Source: Thuidium tamariscinum | Lineage: Eukaryota > Streptophyta > Bryopsida > Hypnales > Thuidiaceae | Direction: 5' to 3' | Assembly: GCA_947034885.2 (NCBI GenBank) | Contig: OX344758.2 | Coordinates: forward strand, 5,892,501 to 5,956,500 | Length of the DNA stretch: 64,000 bases | Part shown: positions 23,736 to 33,903 of the stretch, in pieces | How positions within the stretch are numbered: the first letter of the stretch is position 1 | Layout: each line of letters starts with the position of its first letter | Made by a program: the position numbers and the translations under genes | Notes under the pieces: model-generated | What the model saw: only the letters and a program-made list of their open reading frames with translations | What the model was told of the DNA's origin: nothing | The model's database searches: none

Positions 23736-25197
23736 GTCAAATCAAGTAGGGGTAGTCTGCAAAAAAAAATGGGAATAAAATGAAAATCAGAGTAGGAGTA
23801 TTAGCCAAAGAAAAATGGGAATTAAATGAAAATCAAGTAGGGGTAGTCTGCACAATAAAATGGGCATTAAATGAAAATCAAGTAGGGGTAGTAGCCAAAA
23901 AAAAATGGGACTTAAAAGAAAAGCTCTTATAAATAGTGTATCATTGCTATTTGAATGTAATGGGAGAACACAGGCTCACTTTGTCATTGTACTTTGTCAT
24001 TGTACTTTATATAAAGAACAATTCAAACTGGATTTCAAATAAGAGAAATTATATCAAGACATTGGTCAAGGAATACAGCACAATCACTGCTAATTTCCTT
24101 TGTACTACATGAGGCCCTAAGGTCTACTGTTATACTTCAGTCATATGTAAGTCAGGAAGGAAAACTTATAGACTACATGCACTAGAAAATGACTAACCCG
24201 CGACTTCTTTCTTACTCTAAAGTCATGTACAAGTGGAACTGAAGTCATTTCTCAGTTGTCCCACAGACACATTCCCACCCCCACCCCCCCAAACACCTAC
24301 TGCCATATCACTTTCAAACCGTCCGCATATACTGAAATTTTAGATAAATGCCAAATTCTGCTCAAATTTGCTGCTAAACCTAAACCTGAACGCATTTGTG
24401 AGAAATGTCACTTCTGGTAGAACCCTCTGAAATATTACTAAGTATGGCACAACTGTTAGGGGGTAATGTGTCTGCATTGGGTAGTTGTCGTGACTTCTAA
24501 ATGACTTAGAGAGAACTTGTGAAGTCATTCAACTGGACTGGTGGACTCAATGTGTCTGCAAGCACCAGTCAATCCTTAGTAGAAGTTCGGAAACGTCTTG
24601 GAGTTTAACTTTGAGCCAAAAGACTAGGACAATGAGCTAGTTTCTATCTGAAATATTCATTCAGCACAGATTTTGAAATCGGCTTTAGGGGGTAGCTCTA
24701 TCATTAAGACTCCATTATGCAATAATGTGGCTTCAATTGAATGAAGTAGACCCTCAATCACCTACAGATTTCATTAAACCCCAAATCAAGGTCAGATTGC
24801 ACTGAAAACAAGATCACTTTGTCATGATGCATTATGCACTCAAAGGAGATCAAGTTCTGATGATGCATTGTGCACGTTCTCAAATTGCAAGGACTCCCAT
24901 GAGTTATTGGTCGACACAGGAATTAATGCTTAGCCGCCAAAGCCGCCTACCTCAAGGCCGAAGCTCCACATTGCATACACCTGACTTTAGAGTTTGCTGC
25001 CAACACCGAGTTATTGACGTCCCTCGCTTCAGTTGCACTAGGAGATTGAGAGCTCCCTCCACCGCAAGACGCCCGAGGTCGAACGCGCCGTTACCGCTGC
25101 GGTCAGGTGTTCAAGGAACCCCTACGACGCAAGCAATTGCCTTAGTCATCAATTTTGAGTTCTCATGAGGGCATCAGTTGGCGTTCGTGAGGTAGTT

Positions 25198-25217
25198 CAA
25201 GTGACAAGAGAGTGACG
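25198..25217 (+). repeat. 20-nt direct repeat, copy 1
   Basis: CAAGTGACAAGAGAGTGACG is found identically at 30474-30493 in the same orientation, about 5.3 kb away inside the same CACTA element. Function unknown. Confidence 0.7.
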
Positions 25218-27681
25218 AGAGGGTGAGAGTTCTTGTACCTCGCATAATGGAGGAGCGCAGCGAGAGTCCGCCACGGCGCCACCTGAGAAATCAGAGTATG
25301 AACTGGCTCGGGATCAAAACGTAGCCTTCGTGCACAAGGCCACTGCACCAGCTGAAAACGCTGCCCGGGAGTGGTAACACCCTCACACTTCCTTCTATTT
25401 TCATGAACATGTTTCCCTCAGCACTAGAGTAATCACGCGTCATGAAGTTCACAAGTGTAGAAGTCAGAACCCGAGGAAGACACGGAGGGTCCCCATTCCC
25501 CAACCTCGTGTACTTCTTGTTTAACTGTATTTGCAAGTTCATTCAGCCTTCTTTGGCTGTATCGGGTTATGGTTATGGTCCATTAGTCGGGCACGTTTTT
25601 CAACACAAGGAGGTGGCGCAGTTCTAGGGTTTTATTTTGCCACCGTCATGGCCTCGCCAGCCTTTTTGTTCGAAGGTTATGTCCAAGTTATCAATGAGTA
25701 ACAATTAAGTCATAGTATATGACTCGTGAGTCGTTCGCAACTTTGTATGAGTCATTCTGAAGTTACTATTCAGTGTAGTACCAGTCGCGAAGAAGTGATT
25801 GTGCAGTCCCAAACTGATGATGACTTCTGTAGCCACGTGGAAGGCTTTAACGGCCCCTTCTTTGGCCAACATCGAGTCATTGTTTTCACCCAAACCCTAG
25901 CCAGTCTCTCGATTCGTCCGCAGTCTTTTGCGCGCCTTTGCAACACTACTTTCTTGTCATTTGCAGTTGCATTGTTTTGTCAAGTTATCAGTATGAGTGA
26001 TTGAAGCGGCGGTGTCATTTTCTGTTGGCGCCATAGGGAGAAAGAAGTTGCAGCGGAGAAACTAAAACAAGCTTGCGGCTTGGAGAAGAAGTGCACTTCT
26101 CCTGGGCGTAGCGGGCACGGGACTCAAATCCGGCAGGGCCTTCGAGGACGAGTGGAGCGCGAGAAGGAAACACAGAATCAGGGGAGCGAGTCTGATCCAG
26201 ATTACATCCCCATGAGTAGTGGAGGTGGTTCGTCATCAGAGGCCACTAAGTCCAATGACGAGGCCATCGCCACAGGTATGATGCATTTAGCTATTGCTTG
26301 TAGACATTTGACGCTGCAATCCGAGACACTACCTTGCGCCGCAGGTAAAATCACCTCTCGCATTTGTGCTCACGGCTTCGTTCTAGGGTTCTAGGGTTTT
26401 GTGCTTGTAAAAAGCGGACATAGGTTTCCTTCGATTGGTTTAGGGTTCTCTCGGCATGCAATGTAAGCACTGCTTCGAAATTGAAAGTACCTTCTTTAGC
26501 ACGCTTACGAGGAAGAGATTCTTGCTCGGTCATCTATGTGATTTCCTCGCCACTTCAATTGATGTCCTCCCCATTTATGTGCAGCACCAGCGCAGTTCAA
26601 GGTAGATTCTTCAGAAGAAGAATTCGAGGTGGAGGACGAAGAACCCCTACTTGATCGGAGAGCAAAGAAGAAGAGGACCACTCCCATCGTCGTGGCGCCG
26701 TCCCCAGCCAAGAAAAATTCAAAGGTAGCACCGCTAGCGCCGCCTCCTCCAACGCACACAAATGAGCCACCACCAAATTGGAGCTGGGTTCCAGGGCATT
26801 ACATGCCTAGCCAAGCACCTCCCACAAATCCATGGGAAATGACAGCACCCACTCTTCCGTGTACATGGCCTGGGCAGTCTACATCAATGGTGGTTTCAGA
26901 TGGAGCTCTTATGGCATAAGACAGTGATGAGCGTAGCTCTCAGCGAAAGCGAAAGATGGACTATGACTTGACAAGCAGGCAGCGAGCCGTGGAGGGAGGT
27001 AAGCCAAATCGTGTCTTTGTGCTTCCAAGTGGTGAGGTGGACGCTACTTGTGAGGGAAAAAATGCTTGGGATGAGGCCCTACGTGATCTCATCTCTAAGT
27101 GCCTGGACATGAGCGTGGTCGCGTGGTCTAAGCATGAACCACATACGCTGAAGAAATTGCGTACCGCATTAGACAATGAATTCGAATATCTTGGTACTCC
27201 GCTGAGCATGGTCAGGTTTCGACTGGCCGTTACCAAGTGCATGAAGTCCGAGCGCTCCAGGTTGAAGAATTGATTTCTGAAAGGAATTGATACTTGTCCC
27301 CTTCACATTGATGATGATGAATGGGAGCGGTTGAAGGACTATTGGAACACAGATGCTCAGAAAGTGAAGTCGCACAAGATGGCCATTGCTCGCCGGAGTG
27401 TGAAGAATAATGCGATGGTGGGAAGGAGAGGCAAGGCAGGAAAAGAATTCAGTATGGTAAGCATTCCCAGAACTCACGTCCCCAGGTTCTTGCACCCTAG
27501 TCTTCTATTCTTTATGTGAAGATGTGCATAGTGTGAATCGCCTTCCTTGTTCAGCCTTAAACCGCTAATTGATTCATTCCTGTGGCTTCGTGAACAGAGA
27601 GAGGACGGGTACGGGAATGCAGGCACGACGGATGGAGGCGAGGGTACAATGTCGCATGCACGGGAAGGAGGTTCCATGCAT

Positions 27682-28008
27682 GTAAGTTCAAAACTTACTA
27701 TTGCTCCATTTATCCTTCTGCATAAGAAAGAGAATTAGAAAGGTTGTTCGAAGTCACATTCAATGACGCACTGTCGAATTCCTGAATGAGTTATTTGTAG
27801 GTAGTGAGTGATTCCTCCATAACTTGAACATGACTTAATCGTAACTCGTAAATGACTCATCAGTAACTCACTCACTGTGGAATGACTTCTTCGAAACTAG
27901 TGAATGACTCATTCATAACTCCAAAATAACATATTTGTGACTCGTGAATGACTGGCACTTTAAGTCGTGAATGACCTCTTTCAATGTCATGTCGTGGAGT
28001 GTGAGCAG
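27682..28008 (+). other. Motif-rich intron of the CACTA second gene
   Basis: This 327-bp intron has GT (27682) and AG (28007-28008) ends. It is packed with GTGAATGACT, GTAACTC and CATAACT variants (about 27,780-27,975). The same kind of motifs occur at the element's termini. Confidence 0.65.
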
Positions 28009-29937
28009 GTGTTGAAGGAAAGAGATGCAGGTTGTTGGAAATCCTTGGAAACGTGGAAGAAGGGTGTGGACTCGTCACTTGGTCAATTCCTTGCCAATTC
28101 AACCGCGCAAACAGCAGCCATTGACGAAATCCGCACCATGTTCCATACTTTCATGCGTGGAACTAAGCATGTGGACCTGCCAAGCCCGTTGAATACAGAG
28201 TCCGCCTTGGATAACCCCGGCTCAGGCGGCTTTGACATTCATGAAGGTGCTGCAATCATGCCGGACTCAAGAGTACAGTCTGTGTCCACTGACACAGTTA
28301 AATAGAGAGGGGGGCACGCTCTGCCAAGGAAAAAAAAAAGCATTGTGCTGCAGCAGGGAAGAAGCAGAAGGCGCGGGTCACAACAAAGTCCGCCAACATC
28401 ACCTTGTCTGATTTCGACACGGATGTCCGCCTGAATTGCATCCAAGAGGTGCAGGCGAAGCCTCCGACGCCGCACAGCACCGAAGAGGAGGAGGGCACCC
28501 CAAAGCCGAACTTGGAGTCTCCAAACTCCAAGTCACAGAACGAGGTCGAAGCCATCACTGCTCCTAAAGGTGGGTTGGCACTTGAATCTGATGCTGTTGC
28601 TTTGCAGGGAAGCGAAGCCAGAGCAGAAGTGGAATCACCCATTGAAAAGGCTCCTTCACTTGCCCCAAAGGTAATGTTGGAGCAAGAGAAGGTAGGAGCT
28701 GAGGAATTGGACGCGGACGTCGACCCCCAAGCGCTAACTGATAACACTTCGGATGATGACGGTATGCGCACACCCGATAGTGGTGGTCCTTCCCCGAATA
28801 ATAGCGATACAGAAGGACGTCGTGTGGTCTTAGAAGGTGGAGCGAGGCCGACTCTTGTACAGATCGAAGCAGAACCTATAGATGCCGCGAAGCCTGAGCG
28901 TGAGGACTTTGAGCCAGACCTTGAAGAGTTGAAGGTAGGTGAAGCACCTGAGAAGGCTGCTTCACCCTCACAGAAGAAATTCCGCAAAGCCACGAAGTCG
29001 CCGCTCAAGGTATTTACCCCGCCCGACGTTCTCCAGTGCACATCGAGTGAGGTGAGACCTTCCGGTGACTCTTGGATTTCATGTGGATTATGAGACTATG
29101 GTCCTCAGAAATTGGTTGTCTTCAATGTGCATGGTACACTATTAGACTGTAGCATGTTATCTTCACCGAACCCAAACCTTCGAATACGTACTACCAGTAC
29201 AACTGCATTTAGGAGAATTGTTTTCCGGCCGTGGTTGAAGAAGTTTCTTTGCCGTTGTTTTCAGTCTTTTTATGTTGGTTTCTGGGGTAGCGGCAGTGCC
29301 TCCCACCTAAACGACGTCTTACTGGTGGTCTTAGGGGGCCTGAAGGGAGTGCAGGCAGTCCCATTGTTCTCATGGTCTGGTAAACAGGGAGAGGCCACAG
29401 ATGTGGATTTGGGGGAAGGGTGCCCTCCTCCATGTGATAAGTAGTTAGAGTTCGTGTATGCTTCGTGGCCTTGTTTTTGTGCAACGAATACCCTAATTGT
29501 AGACAGTAAACCGAGTAGGGTTCAGTGCAATCCAGAAGCTAATGTCATTATCAACACTCCTTTCTACATGAAGTGGATTTGCACAGTGGCAGATGACAAG
29601 GAGTATTTGAAAAGATTCCTATGGCCGATGTTGGCGGCTTTCCAGTCATGCCCAGACGTGGCTACTTTTCGGTCAAAATTCCCTGAAGTTGTCAACGAAT
29701 CAATGTCTGAAATGATACAAAGACGCCGCAGCGGACACTCATATGAGTTTCTGGACATTCTGGAAGGTGAGGGGACTACCATACCACGTTATTGCACAAG
29801 TAACGGTGTCCCCTCACCTTCCTGTGCTCTGCATTTCTAATATTTTTTGTATTTGTATATAGGGCAAGGTGCAAAAGGTGAGGATGAAGACAACATCGAC
29901 GGCGGACAAAAAGGCTTCCGCTCAGTACATAAAGAAG

Positions 29938-30668
29938 GTACTCAGAGTAGTATACCGTGATCCACTCTTGCATCTCTTATTGATTGTTATACGAAATAGT
30001 GAAATATGCATGTGAAGTCCGAGGGCACTGAGGGCAGTGAGTCATTGTGGAATGACTGTGGTAGTCATTCTGTAGTGATATAGCTGTCTTACATGAGTCA
30101 TTCCCCAGTTTCCAGAAGTGTTGGTCTACGAGAGTCGTGTGAAGTAAAATCAACCGGAAGTAGTAGGACAGATTGAATCCATTTTCAAGTTGCGTCATTT
30201 TCCCGAATTAGAGGAGGCCTTCTTATAGGAGTGTTTGACATGGACTTATGGGCTATAGTCCAAATCCACATGATTGCTCTAGAGAAGGGCGAAATGCCCA
30301 AAAGACCTTCTGGAATTAGAGTATTAGGTCAAATCCGATCGAAACGTGACAAGAATTGCAGTGTTGTTAGTATTTGTTGCTCCTAAACCCACTTCACTGT
30401 AATTGATGCTGCCATAGCACTTTTTGAGTATGTACAAGCAATCGCGTAGTCTTGCTTTCTGCTAATAGCTTCCCAAGTGACAAGAGAGTGACGTTGAAGT
30501 TAATTTCAAGTCATTGTTGATTTGCAGTCATGAAGAAGTGAAAGGTAAGTGACATCTTAGTAATGTTAAGTGGAGGTGAGGCACATCATGTTCAGTTTTG
30601 TGCATTTAGGAGCTCCAGCAGAGATGTTCCAATCTAAGTGGTGTTGCTTTTGTCTTGTTTGTGGGCAG
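29938..30668 (+). other. Last intron of the CACTA second gene
   Basis: The intron starts GTACTC after AAGAAG and ends in CAG before TATCGTTGCGG. It contains ATGACT/AGTCAT motifs around 30,040-30,110 and the second copy of the 20-nt repeat at 30474-30493. Confidence 0.55.
30474..30493 (+). repeat. 20-nt direct repeat, copy 2
   Basis: Identical to 25198-25217 in the same orientation, within the last intron of the second CACTA gene. Confidence 0.7.
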
Positions 30669-30935
30669 TATCGTTGCGGAGACGAGGTATACTTCATAAA
30701 CCCACGAGCAACAAGGCAAAGAGTGGCGGTGGGGAAAATTAGTGGTATCCCGGATAAGTACAAGTTTCATTTTGCAGACATTCCGGAGACGTGGTTCAAG
30801 GTGGACGTCATATCCATTATACAACCCACTGTGGCGCTCATGTTTCCAAATGATGACGACAAGCAAACCATCATGGAACATGTGAAGGGCAGTTCAACTC
30901 TATGGGACCAGAAGTACTTGAAGACCACCGTTTGA

Positions 30936-32025
30936 GGTGGCCATCTGTTCCTTCATACTTTTTACGTGAGCCCTAGTCTCAGTAGGTAGGGACTTCTTGC
31001 ATTGTGGAAACTCTCCCATGAGTACATTTACTGTAAATATGGATGCTATTTTGGGCTTCTGGCTTTCCCAATCTCAAGGGCCAATTTCCATATTTCAACA
31101 TCATGTATGTAGCATTTTCTGAGTCCAATTTTGCTTAGACAAGTGAACGTGACATTGTATGAATGTCCCTGAGGCATTACTGTATGGCAGAAGTGTATTC
31201 ACGCTTAGGTACTCCCTGCTTGGATATTGCATTTTCTCAGTTATAGCTTACAAGAAAGGCACTTGCTGGAGATTGTTATGAATTAGGCTGTCTCACATTT
31301 GACGCCACTATTGATGTTGTACGTAGTCAACCGCCAGTTAGAGCGGAGTAATACATGAGAACACTCTAGTTTGAAATGATACACGTGTGACATTTGATTA
31401 GTTCAACGTAACTTTGCATGGAGTTGAATTCATCTTCTCAATGACAGCGAAATCACTGAAGGATACCACAGTGCATCGTAATTGAGCCCCACGTTAATAC
31501 GTTGCTTGACTTGTACATGACTGAATGAAGTCCTAAAATCCAACAGGGAAATAACTTAAGTGCAACTAAAGAATGACTTAAAATTCAAAGCGCACCCTAG
31601 TCTCCAGTCGCGAACGTCACGACTTAGGAATGATAGTACCACTCGCTGAGATGGCAATCTACGTCAGCTTCTTAACAACTGAGTCGCAACTTCAGAATGA
31701 CTTAAAAACCGCTGACGTGGTCGTCCACATCAGCAGGTATATGACTCAGACCCGACTCATCCGTGACTGTGGATGACTCTAACGTGGACGCCTAAGTCCC
31801 AAAATTTTCAGGAAAGTAGGCAGATGCCCGCCTTTTTCCATAGCACCTGCCCCAAACCGTCCCTTGCCACATGGACCTTGTCATCGATTTTCATCCAAGG
31901 TAGATTCAGATGGTGCTAATACAAACGCAGAGTCATAAAGAATGACTTGTCCACAATGACTCGGAGCCTGGAATCACTGTGAAGTCATTTTTGTCCTAAA
32001 TGACTCCTCTGCAGTCATATACTGG
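30936..32025. repeat. CACTA right subterminal region
   Basis: The first 500 bp after the stop codon have no repeats and may hold the 3' UTR. From about 31,510 to 32,025 ATGACT, GACTC and AGTCAT motifs recur, in mixed orientation, up to the terminal repeat. No gene was seen. Confidence 0.55.
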
Positions 32026-32055
32026 AGTCATATATACCCCCCATTTCTAGTAGTG
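32026..32055 (-). repeat. CACTA right terminal inverted repeat (30 bp)
   Basis: Exact reverse complement of 16394-16423, ending CCCCCCATTTCTAGTAGTG, followed directly by the TAG duplication at 32056-32058. Confidence 0.95.
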
Positions 32056-32058
32056 TAG

Positions 32059-32775
32059 AAAGTTTTATTGGCAATGCTTTCATACATTCTACGATGTCCT
32101 TCATTTCTTCATTGCCACTAGCATGTTCATTATAACTTCTACCTATGAACTATAATAGAAACCTACTATGTTCTTCCTTCAGAAATTTATAATTAATGTT
32201 TCTTGGCTTAGAAAATTCTCATGGAGGTTGCAAATGTTGCATTACTAATTTATCTTTGCATTTCAATCTTAGAAATATTCATCCAATGCCTTCATTTCTT
32301 AATGGAGGTTTTCTTCTTCTTATATGGTTGCTTTCTAGACCTCCTACCATATATACTTGTAACAATCATTAGGGTGAAGACACACATGGATTGCTCTAAA
32401 ATTAATTTATGACGTTTAAACAAACCCCATTAGATGTCTATCTTTGCCATTTTTTGGAGCGGGGTGGTGTAGTAGTATTTTAAACTTCAAAAATGCAAAA
32501 TGTGAAAATTGGGAATAAGGACTTCCACTAAAGTTACACAAATCAATGAAGATATTTTCTAAAAATAATAAAATAATATGTTCCACATGTATTCAAAGTG
32601 CACTACCTTTATACAAGTATAGAAGAATACAATTTCATTGTCAAATATGCAAATAGTATTTAAAAAGGAGCACCATTCTTTATAATAGGAAAAACACCCA
32701 ATTTTTAGTTTTTAAAAAAAATTCTTTTACTATTTTCAAAAAATATATTTCATCAAAAAATGTTTTTTTGGTCTT
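32059..32775. other. AT-rich spacer between the CACTA and hAT elements
   Basis: About 0.7 kb of AT-rich DNA. The 63-codon frame at 32221-32412 is hydrophobic and matches nothing I know. I see no repeats or terminal structures. Confidence 0.4.
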
Positions 32776-32783
32776 CTTCATTG
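32776..32783. repeat. 8-bp target-site duplication CTTCATTG, left
   Basis: Identical to 43826-43833. Eight bases is the duplication size of the hAT superfamily. Confidence 0.9.
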
Positions 32784-32804
32784 CAGGGTTGTTCTGTTAG
32801 ACAT
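32784..32804 (+). repeat. hAT left terminal inverted repeat
   Basis: 13 perfect bases (CAGGGTTGTTCTG), three mismatches, then GACAT, against the right end. Confidence 0.9.
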
Positions 32805-32939
32805 ATTTTTGGGTTTGGGCGTCGTGTTAGACGTCCGATGTCGTGTGTCGTATAAGACAACCTGTCGCTACCCCGTCCCGTCCCGTCGCGCAAGGGTAAA
32901 TTTTTTTACCGCGAAGTAAGAAGTTTTTGCCTACGTGGC

Positions 32940-33090
32940 AGGCTGTCCACGCTGACGTGGAAAGCGAGGCAGGGCGACTACGGGTGGGGCGACTACGCAT
33001 CAAGATAGGGCAACCGCGTATGTAGTTTTGAGGGCGACCTCTTATCAAGGGGCAACCGCGGGTGGGCGACCGCGGGTGGGCGACCTCTTT
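32940..33090 (+). repeat. GCGACC-rich subterminal repeats, left end of hAT element
   Basis: Repeated GGGCGACYNCGGGTG strings (about 32,966 to 33,087). The same motif family occurs on the opposite strand near the right end (43,586-43,655), so the two ends mirror each other. Confidence 0.75.
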
Positions 33091-33903
33091 ATTGGAATTT
33101 TCAAAAAAACACTCAAAACTGCCATTTTTAGTGCAAAAAACAAAAAACAAATAGAAATGGTAATTTTTTGCATATGTAATGGTAGGATCTTCTAACATTA
33201 TAGTATGAGAATATGTGAAAAAAAATTCAAAAATTTCCACCACATAAATTGCAAGATAATTGCATTCAAACTTCAAAGTAAAGAAATCATTTTTGGGGGG
33301 ACTTTGGCAACCTCAAGTGGGCGACCTCTTGTCATGGGGCGACTGCGGGAGGGCGACCTCGAGTGTAGGGGCGACCGCGGGTGGGCGACCTCTTTGATGG
33401 AATTTTCAAAAAAACACTCAAAACTGCCATTTTTAGTGCAAAAAACAAAAAAAAATAGAAATGGTAATTTTTGCGTATGTAATGGTAGGATCTTCTAACA
33501 TTATAGTATGAGAATATGTGAAAATAATTTCAAAAATTTCCACCACATAAATTGCAAGATAATTGCATTCAAACTTCAAAGTAAAGAAATCATTTTTGGG
33601 GGGACTTTGGCAACCTCAAGTGGGCGACCTCTTGTCATGGGGCGACTACAGGAGGGCGACCTCGGGTGTAGGGGCGACCGCGGGTGGGCGACCTCTTTGT
33701 TGGAATTTTCAAAAAAACACTCAAAACTGTCATTTTTAGTGCAAAAAACAAAAAAAATTAGAAATGGTAATTTTTTGCATATGTAATGGTAGGATCTTCT
33801 AACATTATAGTATGAGAATATGTGAAAAAAATTTCAAAAATTTCCACCACATAAATTGCAAGATAATTGCATTCAAACTTCAAAGTAAAGAAATCATTTG
33901 GGA
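33083..33903 (+). repeat. ~305-bp tandem array, about 2.7 copies
   Basis: GGAATTTTCAAAAAAACACT recurs at 33094, 33399 and 33702. Each unit has an AT-rich part (including CCACCACATAAATTGCAAGA) and a GCGACC-rich part (GGGCGACCTCTT, GGGGCGACCGCGGGTGGGCG). The copies are nearly identical, so the expansion looks recent; the last copy is cut off near 33,903. Short open frames here repeat with the unit and are not genes. Confidence 0.9.

Larger units (their letters stand above)
22978..23915. repeat. A-rich minisatellite, ~45-bp units in ~136-bp blocks
   Basis: Units follow the pattern AAAAAAAATGGGAATAAAAT, then GAAAACCAAGTAGGGGTAGT or GTCAATCAGAGTAGGGG. Three ~45-bp unit types combine into blocks that restart at about 23,142, 23,278, 23,415 and 23,551. 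Two 105-bp hairpins are embedded in it. Copies within blocks are highly similar, suggesting recent expansion. Confidence 0.85.
22507..26019. other. Non-coding core between the two CACTA genes
   Basis: This 3.5-kb block separates the divergent genes and should contain both promoters. It holds an A-rich minisatellite with two hairpins (22,978-23,915), a region around 24.1-24.5 kb with ATGACT motifs, a C-run near 24,280, and a GC-richer patch at 24.9-25.4 kb. Short open frames in the GC patch match nothing I know. Confidence 0.55.
26020..30935 (+). pseudogene. CACTA second gene, TNP1/TNPA-like, multi-exon, interrupted
   Basis: Inferred coding blocks: about 26020-26275, 26585-27456, 27598-27681, 28009 to about 29009, one ending at 29766, 29863-29937 and 30669-30935. 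The first junctions agree in phase. The middle part resembles the Ptta/En/Spm transposase_24 family: ALRDLISKCLDMSVVAWSKH and then DDEWERLKDYWNTDAQKVKS..RRSVKNNAMVGRRGKAGKEFSM. The last exon resembles the TNP1/En/Spm conserved domain: YRCGDEVYF, RVAVGKISGIP, and GSSTLWDQKYL at the end. Such proteins bind subterminal repeats and assist the tnp2 enzyme. In-frame stops are TAA 26917-26919 and TGA 27271-27273 (Trp expected), plus TAG 28303-28305 with a frame change near a 10-A run at 28330-28339. The first exon and its ATG are not resolved. A Pro-rich linker (26,730-26,790) and a long acidic region (28,400-28,950) lie between the domains. Confidence 0.75.
16394..32055. mobile_element. Full-length CACTA (En/Spm-type) DNA transposon, 15.66 kb
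   Basis: The ends are perfect 30-bp inverted repeats (16394-16423 and 32026-32055) beginning CACTACTAGAAATGGGGGG and continuing TATATATGACT. The TAG duplication flanks both sides. Inside are two divergently oriented genes typical of autonomous CACTA elements: a tnp2-type transposase (17488-21567, - strand) and a TNP1/TNPA-like protein (about 26.0-30.94 kb, + strand). Both are interrupted by stop codons, so this copy is probably no longer autonomous, though its ends look mobilisable. ATGACT/AGTCAT motifs occur at the termini and also in introns and the intergenic core. The perfect TIRs and TSD argue for a fairly recent insertion; the nonsense codons argue that decay has begun. Confidence 0.95.

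Noticed and set aside
22978-23915. Regularly spaced repeats resembling a CRISPR array
   Set aside because: Units are contiguous minisatellite copies with no unique spacers, inside a plant transposon.
24940-25065. Short Ala-rich frame (LAAKAAYLKAEAPH) in the GC-rich patch of the CACTA core
   Set aside because: Closed by stops on both sides within about 40 codons and unlike any family I know. A captured exon is possible but unsupported.
32827-33786. Open frames of 92-149 codons on both strands
   Set aside because: They lie in the 305-bp tandem array and hAT subterminal repeats, and the same frame recurs in successive copies.
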